The notes beneath the pieces are model-generated. The model made no database searches. It was not told where the DNA came from and saw only the letters and a program-made list of their open reading frames with translations. The position numbers were made by a program, and so were the translations under genes. A stretch of 64,000 bases of DNA from Mesorhizobium sp. C432A (GTDB lineage Bacteria; Pseudomonadota; Alphaproteobacteria; Rhizobiales; Rhizobiaceae), in the NCBI RefSeq assembly GCF_030323145.1, contig NZ_CP100470.1, positions 1,922,001 to 1,986,000 on the forward strand. The letters run 5' to 3'. Shown here one piece after another: positions 45,080 through 53,641 of the stretch; within the stretch, counting starts at the first letter, position 1, and every line of letters begins with the position of its first letter.

Positions 45080-46360
45080 CTATCGCCGTCCCAGCAAACT
45101 CTTCACGCGGTTGCGCAGCAGGCGGGCCATGTTGCGGGTCTCGCGGTAGAGATGCAGCTGCGAGGCGGCCTGGCGGGCGAGGCGGTCGGCATCCGGCGTC
45201 AGCCCGATCACCAGCGAGCCCATCGGCTTGCGCTCGCTCCACAGCCGGCTCATCACCGGGTGGTCGGGCACGGCGCAGGAATCGGTCATCATGATGTTGG
45301 GGTCGTCGAGATGCTGCCTGGTCACCTCGATCATCAGCAGCGTGCCCGGCGAATAGGTCGCCAGCGTCTCGTCATAGGCGGTCTTCCAGGTGTAGGCGAC
45401 GCCGGCTTCGACGAAGACGACCAGGCAGGCGATGGTGCGGCCGTCCAGCGTCAGCGAATGGATCCGGCACAGATCCTGCTCGGCCAACCGGTGCACTGCC
45501 TCGCGAGCGAAGGCGGCGCGGTAGCGGTCGATGGCCATGGCGGTGCGCTCGCGGCCCTTCCAGCCGGCGGCTTCCAGCGTCAAAAAACTTTCGATGGCGT
45601 GGCGGATTTCGTCGGGGCCACGCGCCACGATATGTTCCAGTTTGCCGAGATCGCCCAGGCGCCGCTTCAGGCGGCGGAACTCGCGATAATGGTGCGAACG
45701 CAGCGACGCCTTCAGATAGGCTTCGCCTTCGAGCGTGCTTTCAAGCACCGGCCGGTCCGCCTTGCCGGTGGTGACCATTGTCAGGCCGCGCGTCTCGGCA
45801 ACGGTGGCAAGCACGCTGGCCAACGGGCCGTCGAGGCGCATGTCGGGCAGCACGAAGACCTTCGGCAACTTGAGATGCGGCCGCGATAGCATGCCGAAGA
45901 AATCCTCGACGACGCCGATCGGGTCGTCATGGTCGACCAGCGGTGTGCCGATCGGGCCGAACGGGCTCGACCAAGTGCGCATCACCGGAACGCCGAGCGG
46001 CACCGCCGGCCGTTCGACCGAGAACGGCACCAGCAGGCGCAGCCGGTTGCGGTATTCGTCGCCGTCGCGGATCACCGCCAGCTTGACCTCGCGATCTTCC
46101 AGCCGAGGCATGGCCGGCGCCAGAAAGCGCGGGTTGAAGAAGACGTTGGGCTCGATCGTGCGGGTGCACAGATAGTCGAGTTCCTCGACCAGTTCGAAGC
46201 CGGCCGAAGCCGGATAGATCGCCAGCTTGCGCAACGGCCGGTTGTTGGCGAGGATCTCGAGATGCGCCGGATCGGCGTCGCGCGCTAGGCCGGCAAGGCC
46301 GGACACCATGGCGCCGGCCGGACCGCCGCTGGTTTCCTCGATCAGCGGGATGGCGGCCAT
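45080..46360 (-). CDS. GNAT-fold acetyltransferase (BioF2/FemAB-like)
   Basis: A 426-residue protein. The C-terminal half (about 200-380) resembles the BioF2-like acetyltransferase 6 domain found in exopolysaccharide and cellulose-synthesis clusters. It has the LKASLRSHHYREFRRLKRRL basic helix and a SPGTLLMIEVTRQHL motif. Its ATG overlaps the flippase stop as TGATG, so the two are coupled. It probably modifies an exported polysaccharide or lipid. Confidence 0.75.
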   Translation of the reverse strand: MAAIPLIEETSGGPAGAMVSGLAGLARDADPAHLEILANNRPLRKLAIYPASAGFELVEELDYLCTRTIEPNVFFNPRFLAPAMPRLEDREVKLAVIRDGDEYRNRLRLLVPFSVERPAVPLGVPVMRTWSSPFGPIGTPLVDHDDPIGVVEDFFGMLSRPHLKLPKVFVLPDMRLDGPLASVLATVAETRGLTMVTTGKADRPVLESTLEGEAYLKASLRSHHYREFRRLKRRLGDLGKLEHIVARGPDEIRHAIESFLTLEAAGWKGRERTAMAIDRYRAAFAREAVHRLAEQDLCRIHSLTLDGRTIACLVVFVEAGVAYTWKTAYDETLATYSPGTLLMIEVTRQHLDDPNIMMTDSCAVPDHPVMSRLWSERKPMGSLVIGLTPDADRLARQAASQLHLYRETRNMARLLRNRVKSLLGRR

Positions 46361-47820
46361 CAGGCGGCTCCCTCGGCAGCGGGCACGAAGATCAGCATGA
46401 CGATGCCGAGCTTGCGCCAGACGGTGAAGGACAGGGCGCTGGCCTCGAAGACCATGGCGAGGCTGGTGGCGATCGCCGCCCCCCACAGGCCAAAGAGCGG
46501 GATCAGCACCACGTTGAGGCCGATGTTGAAGGCCAGCGTCATGGCATAGACGGCGGCGCAGATGTTCTGGTTGCCGCTCATCGTCAACAGGCTTTCGCAA
46601 GGGCCGACGGCGGCGCGCGCCACGACGCCGAACACCAGCAGGAACAGCAGCGGATAGCCGGCGGTGAATTCGGGCCCGAACAGCACCAGCATCGGTTCGC
46701 CGAGCGCCAGCACCAGCAGCGCCATCAGCAGCGACGGCCAGAACGTCCACGACACGGTCTCGCGGGCGAAGGCGGCGAGCTTTTCCGGTTCGCCATGGGT
46801 GAACTGCGCATAACGCTGGGCAACGCCGGCCTTGACGGAGAAATAGACGAAATGCACCAGCGCCAGCGTCTTGACGGTGGCGAAATAGACGGCGACGTCA
46901 TTGGGCTGGAGATAGGCGCCGACCATCAGCACGTCGGCGTTGGTGAGCAGGAAGAAGAAGCTCTCGACCAGGAAGATCGGCAGCGAGACGATGAACCACT
47001 CGGCGAAATGCACCTTCATCGGCCCGGCCGGGATATTCCTGCCCATGCGCGTGGTCACGCCGATGAGCTGGCCCAGCGTGGTGGCGTAGGTGGCGGCGAT
47101 CGAAGCGAAGATCGCGGTCCTGGCGTCGGGCGCATAGCCCAGCGCCAGCATCAGCGCCATCAGCGCCAGGATCAGCACCGGCCGCACCAGATAGGTCGGC
47201 GACAATGCAAACAACGCCCAGGAATTGGCCCGAGACTGGCCCTGCAGCAGGTCGCCCATGGCGATCATCGGCAGGCAGAACAGGCCGAGGATGAAGGGCA
47301 TCACATAGTAGCTCTCGATCCAGTTCGCGCACAGCCAGACGCCCAGCGCGCCAAGTCCGGCGATCGCGGTCGAGGCAATCAGCACGAACAGGCGGCTGGC
47401 GACCACGATGCCGCGCAGCTCGGCCAGCATGTTGCGTTCGCGGTATTCGGGGATGAAGCGGATGACCGAGGTGTGGAAGCCGAGGCAGGCGAGGTTGCCG
47501 ACGATGACCATCGTCACCCAGACGAGGACGAAGATTCCGTATTCGAACGAGCCCATCCAGCGCGCCATCAGCACCTGGCTGATGAAGGCGATGACGGCGC
47601 TGACGATGCGGATGGCAAAGGCGATCAGCGACATGCGGCCGGCTTCGCCGCGTTCGTCGGCGGTGAACAGCACCGCATCGATGCGGCCAAGCAGAGGCCC
47701 CATGCGCAGCGCCAAGCGCTGCGGCAAGAACCGCCCGGCCGTCGTCGCCGCGGAAAAGCGCACCCCGATGTCTCTCCGTTTTCCGCCTCTTTTCAAGGTT
47801 TCGATGTAGCGGAGACACAT
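46360..47820 (-). CDS. Polysaccharide (Wzx/MOP-like) flippase
   Basis: About 486 residues with 12-14 helices, similar to polysaccharide exporters of the MOP superfamily. The first helix starts near SLIAFAIRIVSAVIAFISQVLMARWMGSFEYG, a typical Wzx start; the preceding 60 residues are cytoplasmic. ATG 47820 (MCLRYIETLKRG) is preferred, although the frame is longer. With the coupled acetyltransferase it forms a pair that I infer serves a surface polysaccharide. No glycosyltransferase lies next to it. Confidence 0.82.
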   Translation of the reverse strand: MCLRYIETLKRGGKRRDIGVRFSAATTAGRFLPQRLALRMGPLLGRIDAVLFTADERGEAGRMSLIAFAIRIVSAVIAFISQVLMARWMGSFEYGIFVLVWVTMVIVGNLACLGFHTSVIRFIPEYRERNMLAELRGIVVASRLFVLIASTAIAGLGALGVWLCANWIESYYVMPFILGLFCLPMIAMGDLLQGQSRANSWALFALSPTYLVRPVLILALMALMLALGYAPDARTAIFASIAATYATTLGQLIGVTTRMGRNIPAGPMKVHFAEWFIVSLPIFLVESFFFLLTNADVLMVGAYLQPNDVAVYFATVKTLALVHFVYFSVKAGVAQRYAQFTHGEPEKLAAFARETVSWTFWPSLLMALLVLALGEPMLVLFGPEFTAGYPLLFLLVFGVVARAAVGPCESLLTMSGNQNICAAVYAMTLAFNIGLNVVLIPLFGLWGAAIATSLAMVFEASALSFTVWRKLGIVMLIFVPAAEGAA

Positions 47821-47960
47821 TAAGAAAGGGTGGGCGGAGAGGCGGTCCGCCGGAGCGGACGAAAGGCCAACGATTTCTTGTCGACGCTTGCTTAGAACAT
47901 CAGTTACGGGTTCATTGCTAGAATAGGGGGAGCGCATGGACATTCGTTTCGAATAGGTAT

Positions 47961-50900
47961 TTGAAGGCGCTGGCGGCCAACTACCGCGATGGCGGAACGG
48001 AACATACCGGGCGAGCCGCGCTTGAAAACTTTCTTAATACATTCGCTGTGGACGCGATGGCGCCCGGCATTGAAGTGCAACACGAGCCGAAACGAGACGC
48101 CGACAAGGGCTCACCAGATTTCAAAGTGAAGCGGCAAGGCATGATCCTTGGATATGTCGAGGTGAAAGAGATTGGCGCAAACCTGGACAAGATTTTGAAG
48201 TCCGACCAAATCGTCAAGTATCGCAAGCTATCGGACAATATCGTCGTCACCGACTATTTCCATTTCATCCGCATTGATGGTGCCGGCAAGATACTAGACC
48301 GCCAGTCGCTGGCCTTTCCTAACGACATCGAAAGCCGCACGATCCAAGTTAACCCGGACAAGGCCGAAGCGGTGTCAAAGCTGCTCGCGGCATTCTTCTC
48401 CTCTCCCCCGCAGGGTTTGCAAAGGGCACAGCAACTGGCGGTCGCTCTAGCGACCCGATCGAAGCTGCTTCGCGACTACCTGACAGAGGAACTGGTTCGA
48501 CAGACAAAAGTGCAAAGAAGGGAGACTACATGGACTCTACGACGTTTTTCGCGAGCAGGTCTTCCATGAGCTAACAGTTACCGAGTTCGCCGACGCGTTC
48601 GCGCAGATGCTTGCTTACGGTCTCTTTCTCGCAAAGTTGAACGCGAGCGACGACGAAATCATCCGGCTCGACAACGTGCGCCGCTTCATTCCCGGATCTT
48701 TTCGACTGATCCGCGAACTAGTCCGATTCTTGGAGGAGATGCAGGAGACCGAATATGATGAGGCGAAATGGGTGGTCGACGAGATTCTATCGATCGTCAA
48801 CGGCCTCGCCATAGCTAACATTCGCGAAGACCTGTCGTTCCGCCAGCGCAAGGCGATCAGTCGCAAGATCCGTGCCGGGGACGAAGAAGAGCACCGGCTC
48901 TTCGAGCGCGATCCGTTCATCTATTTCTATGAAGACTTTCTGAGAGCCTATGACAAGGAGACACGCAAGGCACGTGGCGTTTACTATACGCCACCACCGG
49001 TGGTTAACTTCATTGTGCGGGCTGTAGACGACATCCTAAAAAATCAGTTTCAAATCGCCGACGGACTTGCCGACCACAAGAAGGTGACGGTGTTAGATTT
49101 TGCGGCAGGAACGGGCACTTTCCTGCTCGAAGTGATGCAACGCATCTTCGACAACATAGGCGGGCCGGAGACAGGCAAGGCGGATGCTGTGGTGCGCGAG
49201 CACATGCTCAAGAATCTCTACGGATTTGAGTACCTAATCGCGCCCTATACGATCGCCCATTTGAAGCTTTCGTAGTATCTCAAGGACAAAGGCCATCCGC
49301 TGACAGAAAATGAACGGCTACAGGTGTTCTTAACCAACACGTTGGATGCCTGTTGAGCCGCAAAAAAGCGCCTTCTTACCGGAGCTGTCGAATGAGGTGA
49401 GGGAAGCGCAGACCGTTAAGGAGAAGCCGATCCTCGTGATCCTTGGCAACCCGCCTTATGCAGGCCATTCAAAGAATAAGGGAAAGTGGATCACAACTGC
49501 TATTGACGGCTATAAATACACCTTCGGTCGTGTGCAAACGGAGACGGACGCGGACGGAAATCCGGTCTTTAGTGATGTGAAAAAGCCGCTGGGGGAAAAG
49601 AATCCGAAATGGCTGAATGACGACTATGTCAAATTCATTCGGTTTGCTCAGTTGAAAATGGACGAGGTCGAAGAAGGGGTCGTCGGAATTATCACCAATC
49701 ACTCATGGTTGGACAATCCGACATTTCGCGGTATGCGCCAAAGTCTGTTGCGCAGCTTCGACCAGATATATTTGGTCGATCTCCACGGCAGTACTAAGCC
49801 CAAGGAGCTGGTGCCAGAGGGCAAAGAGAATGAAAACGTCTTTGATATTCAGAAAGGCGTGGCGATCGCGCTGTTAGTTAAAAAGAAGGATGCTGAGCAA
49901 GGGGTATGGCATACGGACATCTGGGGAAGCCGGCTGTCCAAATATCAGGAGTGTGCCGAGGCAGAGATCTCCACGATCGAATGGTCGCGACCTAAACCGT
50001 TCTCTCCCTACTTCATGCTCTCAGCGGTCGACTGGACTGGATGGGAAGAATACGGGCAATGGTGGCAGATCGCGGATAGCCTGAGCGCTGCATCCGATAA
50101 AAGGCAAATCTTCTCTGCGAATGTGCTAGGATTTCAAACTCATAGGGACCATTTCGCCGTGGCGTTTGATCGCCAAGAGATGCTGTCTCGCGTCCGAGAT
50201 ATGTGCGACACAAGCAAATCAGATCAGGTTCTCAGGGATCTGTATTTCCTCAAAGACAACCGGGACTGGCAGCTCAAAAACGCACGCGAATCATTACAGA
50301 AAGCGGAAAATCCGGAACGTCCCATCATCGATTGCGCCTTTCGACCCTTTGATGACCGACCATGTTATTTTGGTCCAGAGTTCATGGACTATCCCCGAAG
50401 GGAACTGCTCGACCATGTGGCTTGGCAGCAAAATCTTCAATTGCTGGTTTCTCGTCAAATTGGAACCGGCAGCTGGCGACACTCGCTCGTCGTCGAAACG
50501 CCCGCGAATGATTGCACCGTCTCGGATGCCTCAAGCGAGGCGAATTACGCGTTTCCGCTATGGCTGTATGATCTAACTGGAACCAAGTCAGAGAACCTCT
50601 CCCCCGATTTCCGCGCTTTCCTCGACAGGGGGTACGACCACCACTATTCGCCGGAAGAAATTCTCGGCTACATCTATGCGGTTCTGCACGCGCCAGCTTA
50701 CCGGTCGCATTATGCTGCGTTTCTTCGCATTGATTTCCCACGCATTCCTTTTGCCGAGAAGGCAAAAGATTTCGAGGTGCTGTCTCTGCTTGGGTGGGCC
50801 TTGGTGCAGGCACATCTGCTTCATGATCTGCCTCGGCGGAGCCTAGCAAACTATCACGGCAAAGGGGCTAACGAGGTTGAGCATGTGCGTTGGTCGGCGG

Positions 50901-51142
50901 AAGATGAGCGCATTTCAATTAATAAAACACAGAGTTTTGCGCCTGTGCCGGAGGCGGTGTGGAATTTCCATATTGGCGGCTATCAAGTGATCGACAAATA
51001 TCTGAAATCGCGCAAAGAGCGAATGCTATCACTCGACGAAATCAACCAAGTCGGGCGTATCGCCGACGCGTTGGCCTTCACGAATGAGCAGATAGCGCGC
51101 ATTGATACTGCTTATGCACAGGCTTTTCCCAACCGGGGATAA
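47961..51142 (+). pseudogene. Type ISP-like restriction-modification enzyme, broken by at least three lesions
   Basis: Three frames together encode one enzyme of about 1060 residues. The first (47961-48569) has the nuclease motif GSPDFKV and GYVEVKEIG. The second (to 49275) has methyltransferase motif I FAAGTGTFL and the third (49346-51142) motif IV GNPPYAGHS plus the specificity region. The first break is a frameshift near 48505-48515. The second is a TAG at 49273 where CAG would continue KLSQYLKD. The third is a frameshift near 49340. The intact protein would cut and methylate DNA (N6-adenine). It is probably inactive now. Base use is less GC-rich than its neighbours, which suggests transfer. 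Confidence 0.85.
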
Positions 51143-51204
51143 GCTGGCGACGCCACTCGCATCGTCCACCAAGCTTTGTCATGATCGGGGTGATTCGAGG
51201 CGCC

Positions 51205-51495
51205 ATGACAAAGCAAAGCGAACCTGACCTATTCGGTAATGTCGACTCGCAGGGCGACCTGTTCGGGACCGAACTCACGCAGCCCGTGTGGCAACCCGAT
51301 CCGGATAAAGTGCGGCGGCGACTAGAGCGCATTCTTGCCGAAGCGAGGGCGGCAAAGTCGATGCCTTGGGATTGGTCCAAGCAGAGCCTCTACCGGACAA
51401 TCTTTCCACAGATGGCCGGGCTGCTGTCTGACGAGGAGGCAGCGCAGTACTGCTTCCAGTTTGACCAGGAATGGGAACGGCTCAAGGCAGCTTAG
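51205..51495 (+). CDS. Small 'DLFG' protein beside the ISP locus
   Basis: A 96-residue protein. An N-terminal EPDLFGNVDSQGDLFG repeats DLFG. The second half, LERILAEARAAKSMPWD...LSDEEAAQYCFQFDQEWERLKAA, is helical. A decayed paralogue follows at 51719-51992 with the same order. Such proteins are common in rhizobia; the function is unknown. ATG 51205 is preferred, because it starts the conserved part. Confidence 0.75.
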   Translation: MTKQSEPDLFGNVDSQGDLFGTELTQPVWQPDPDKVRRRLERILAEARAAKSMPWDWSKQSLYRTIFPQMAGLLSDEEAAQYCFQFDQEWERLKAA

Positions 51496-51517
51496 GAAAT
51501 ATTGATACGCTGGGCCG

Positions 51518-51561
51518 GACAGTGCCCTCCTCTGGCCTACCGACCATCTCCCCCCAGGTGG
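51518..51561. repeat. Single arm of the CTCCCC palindromic repeat
   Basis: GTGCCCTCCTCTGGCCT and CATCTCCCCCCAGGTGGGGAG have the hairpin core of the repeats at 14.3 and 56.3 kb. It begins 22 bases after the small DLFG gene stop. Confidence 0.5.
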
Positions 51562-51718
51562 GGAGTGGGCAATAACAAAGCCCGGCTGGCAGCCGGCGCG
51601 AAGCTGTCAACTGACAGGCTGCGTCAGGAACAGGGGATACGCCGGTTACGGGTGGTCGCTTCATGAAAACGGGATGAGGCAGAGTTCGGCCCAGAATCGA
51701 CCCGTTACATCCGTGGAC

Positions 51719-51992
51719 ATGGCAAGAAATCAACTCGATCTTTTTGGCGCCGAAGAACAGTCCGAGCTGTTGCGCTGACTGTTTATTATCATGGCGATCC
51801 TGGCCGGGTACGCGCGCGATTGCATAGGCTTATCGCCGAGGCGCGAAGCGTGGAAACGCTGCCCTGGATCAGGACAGTGTCCGGCTCTACCGCAAGATCG
51901 TGCCCCAGATGGTGCTCTGGCTGCCGGAAGAAGAAGCCGCGCAGCTGAAGTTCGAGTTCGAGGCCGAAATGGTGCGGCTGAAGGCGGCGTAG
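51719..51992 (+). pseudogene. Decayed paralogue of the DLFG gene
   Basis: MARNQLDLFGAEEQSELLR ends in a TGA. A second frame then reads VRARLHRLIAEARSVETLPW. One base is lost in TGGA (TGG-GA expected), after which a third frame reads DQDSVRLYRKIVPQMV and then EEEAAQLKFEFEAEMVRLKAA to TAG at 51990. The order and spacing match the intact gene at 51205, so this is a frameshifted duplicate. Confidence 0.75.
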
Positions 51993-52187
51993 AAACGGAT
52001 ACGCCAGCCCTGGGTTGTCGTCGGCTCGGGCATCGCTGTCTCGGGCTTGGCGAGTCGGAGGAAACAAAAGGGCGAGCGAACGCCGGGGAAGACTGGGGAG
52101 CCGGTCGGCGTTTCGCTCGCCCCTCCCCCGCCAAGGGGGATGGCCAGGCACCGGGTGTCCGATGCCAGAGGTGTCACATGGGGAAGC

Positions 52188-52691
52188 TCACATCCCCTTC
52201 ATCGCGTCGCAGGACACGTTCGGATTCATGTCGGCGAAAGCGCCGGTCGGGTTCTGTTTCCAGGCCCAGACATGCAATTCGTAGAACGGGCCGAGGCCGT
52301 AGCGGTTGGGGGCGCTGTTGAAGTTGAACAGCTGGCCTTCGAGCGAGGCCGGGCCCTTCGAGGTGATGTATTCGACCGCTATCAGCTTCAGGCTGCCGTC
52401 GGCCGTCGGCTCGTACATCACCGCTTCGGGCTTGGCGACATCGACGGCATCGTCCTTGAGATAGGCGCCGTTGACATAGTGGATGCCCATGGCGCCGCCG
52501 GTGATGCCGCTGGCGCAAGGGATGGGGGCATAGCCTTCGGCAGTGGCGGCTGCCACATTTTCGAAGCGGCTGTTGGCGGCGCGCACCTTTTCGGCCAGCG
52601 GGTTGGCGTCGTGCGCCTGGGCGGCCGCACCCGCCGTGATCGAGATGGCGGCGAAAGCCGCGAAGCGTGTCGTCCAAAGAGTTATGGTCAT
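52188..52691 (-). CDS. Secreted protein of unknown function
   Basis: A 167-residue protein. A signal peptide (about 1-26, ending AQAHD) precedes a domain of about 140 residues with CASGITGGAMGIHYVNGAYL and a LHVWAWKQNPTGAFADMNP motif. There are two Cys (59 and 162), perhaps a disulfide. It resembles small periplasmic proteins seen in rhizobia, with no assigned role. The gene is single. Confidence 0.7.
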   Translation of the reverse strand: MTITLWTTRFAAFAAISITAGAAAQAHDANPLAEKVRAANSRFENVAAATAEGYAPIPCASGITGGAMGIHYVNGAYLKDDAVDVAKPEAVMYEPTADGSLKLIAVEYITSKGPASLEGQLFNFNSAPNRYGLGPFYELHVWAWKQNPTGAFADMNPNVSCDAMKGM

Positions 52692-52847
52692 GGTCTTCCG
52701 TCCGTTTGTTGACGCTCGAGGCGACGGCGGCCGATCAGGCTGCCCGAAGCTGCGGCGTTGGTTTAGGATTTGGTTTGTCCGTCCCGGTTCATGCGATGCG
52801 GCTTCCGTTGCCGGGCTTTGGCCGCAGCCCTTAAAAACCGTGAAAAA

Positions 52848-53110
52848 TCAACGATCCCAAAAGTAATATTGCCAATATTCCTGCGGGACGTCCCGCTCCG
52901 ATAGCCCGATGTCGCGCCTCAGATAGTCGCCTTCCGGGGGCAAGCGCCGCCTTTCAGACAGATACGCAGGCAGCTTCGACGCGAACCGCCATAGACGGCC
53001 GAGCACGGAGGTTGGCCGGCCGGTCTTTCCCAGGACAGGCCCGATTCCACCGAGCGGCAGGCCATCAGGCAGTTCGCCATGGCCGCGAAGGACAGTTTGA
53101 TGCTCATCAC
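52848..53110 (-). pseudogene. DUF1127-like small protein, apparently frameshifted
   Basis: The frame ending at 52848 codes for LGRLWRFASKLPAYLSERRR, then DYLRRDIGLSERDVPQEYW, a DUF1127-type C-terminus. The natural start with ATG at 53110 (MMSIKLSFAAMANCLMACRS) lies in a different frame. Either one base was lost or gained near 53005-53020, or the gene starts at GTG 53006. It is 20 bases downstream of the DUF4242 gene. Confidence 0.4.
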
Positions 53111-53130
53111 CGTGGCGACCGAACGCAGGA

Positions 53131-53403
53131 TCAGAGGTAAAAGTAAGGGTCAAGAACCCGCACCTCCGTGATCTTGTCGACCGGCAGCGAGTTTTTCTGA
53201 GCGGTGCTGCGGATAGCTTCGGGCGTCGGCGCGTCGTAGATGCAGAAGCTGTGCTTCTTGTCGGGCGTGACGAAGGACTGGATCCAGGTGACGCCCTTTT
53301 CGGCATTGCGCATGACGACGCCGCCCACCGCGCTGGCGCCGATGTCGGTCATCGGTATGTTGAGGCCGTCCGGAAATGTGCGTTCAATCAGGTAGCGAGG
53401 CAT
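53131..53403 (-). CDS. DUF4242 (SCO4226-like) small protein
   Basis: A 90-residue protein. MPRYLIERTFPDGLNIP and the VTWIQSFVTPDKKHSFCIYDAPTPEAIR motif are typical of DUF4242, a ferredoxin-like fold in which a Streptomyces member binds nickel. ATG 53403 has an AGGTTTCC-type site upstream. It is divergent from the large LuxR gene (239 bases), so it may be a target of that regulator. Confidence 0.85.
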   Translation of the reverse strand: MPRYLIERTFPDGLNIPMTDIGASAVGGVVMRNAEKGVTWIQSFVTPDKKHSFCIYDAPTPEAIRSTAQKNSLPVDKITEVRVLDPYFYL

Positions 53404-53641
53404 GGAAGGTTTCCTTTTCCATTGGTTCACGCTCGATCGGAGCGCGGCTGGACGTTGACCACGCCGGCCCGGCCCGCGCATCGGAACGATTCCCCATATT
53501 TGGCGGGACGATTCCCTATATTGGCGTCGTTCTTTGTGGAAAGAGGCACGGCAATGTGTGCAAAGTCACATTGCGGCGCTTTCTTCACGGGCTAATCGTG
53601 AGCGGCCCGCCATGGTGGGAAAACTCCGATCCTGTGAGACC

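Noticed and set aside
47961..51142. Programmed frameshifting as a reason for the split ISP enzyme
   Set aside because: Two frameshifts plus a nonsense codon at sites without slippery sequences argue for decay.
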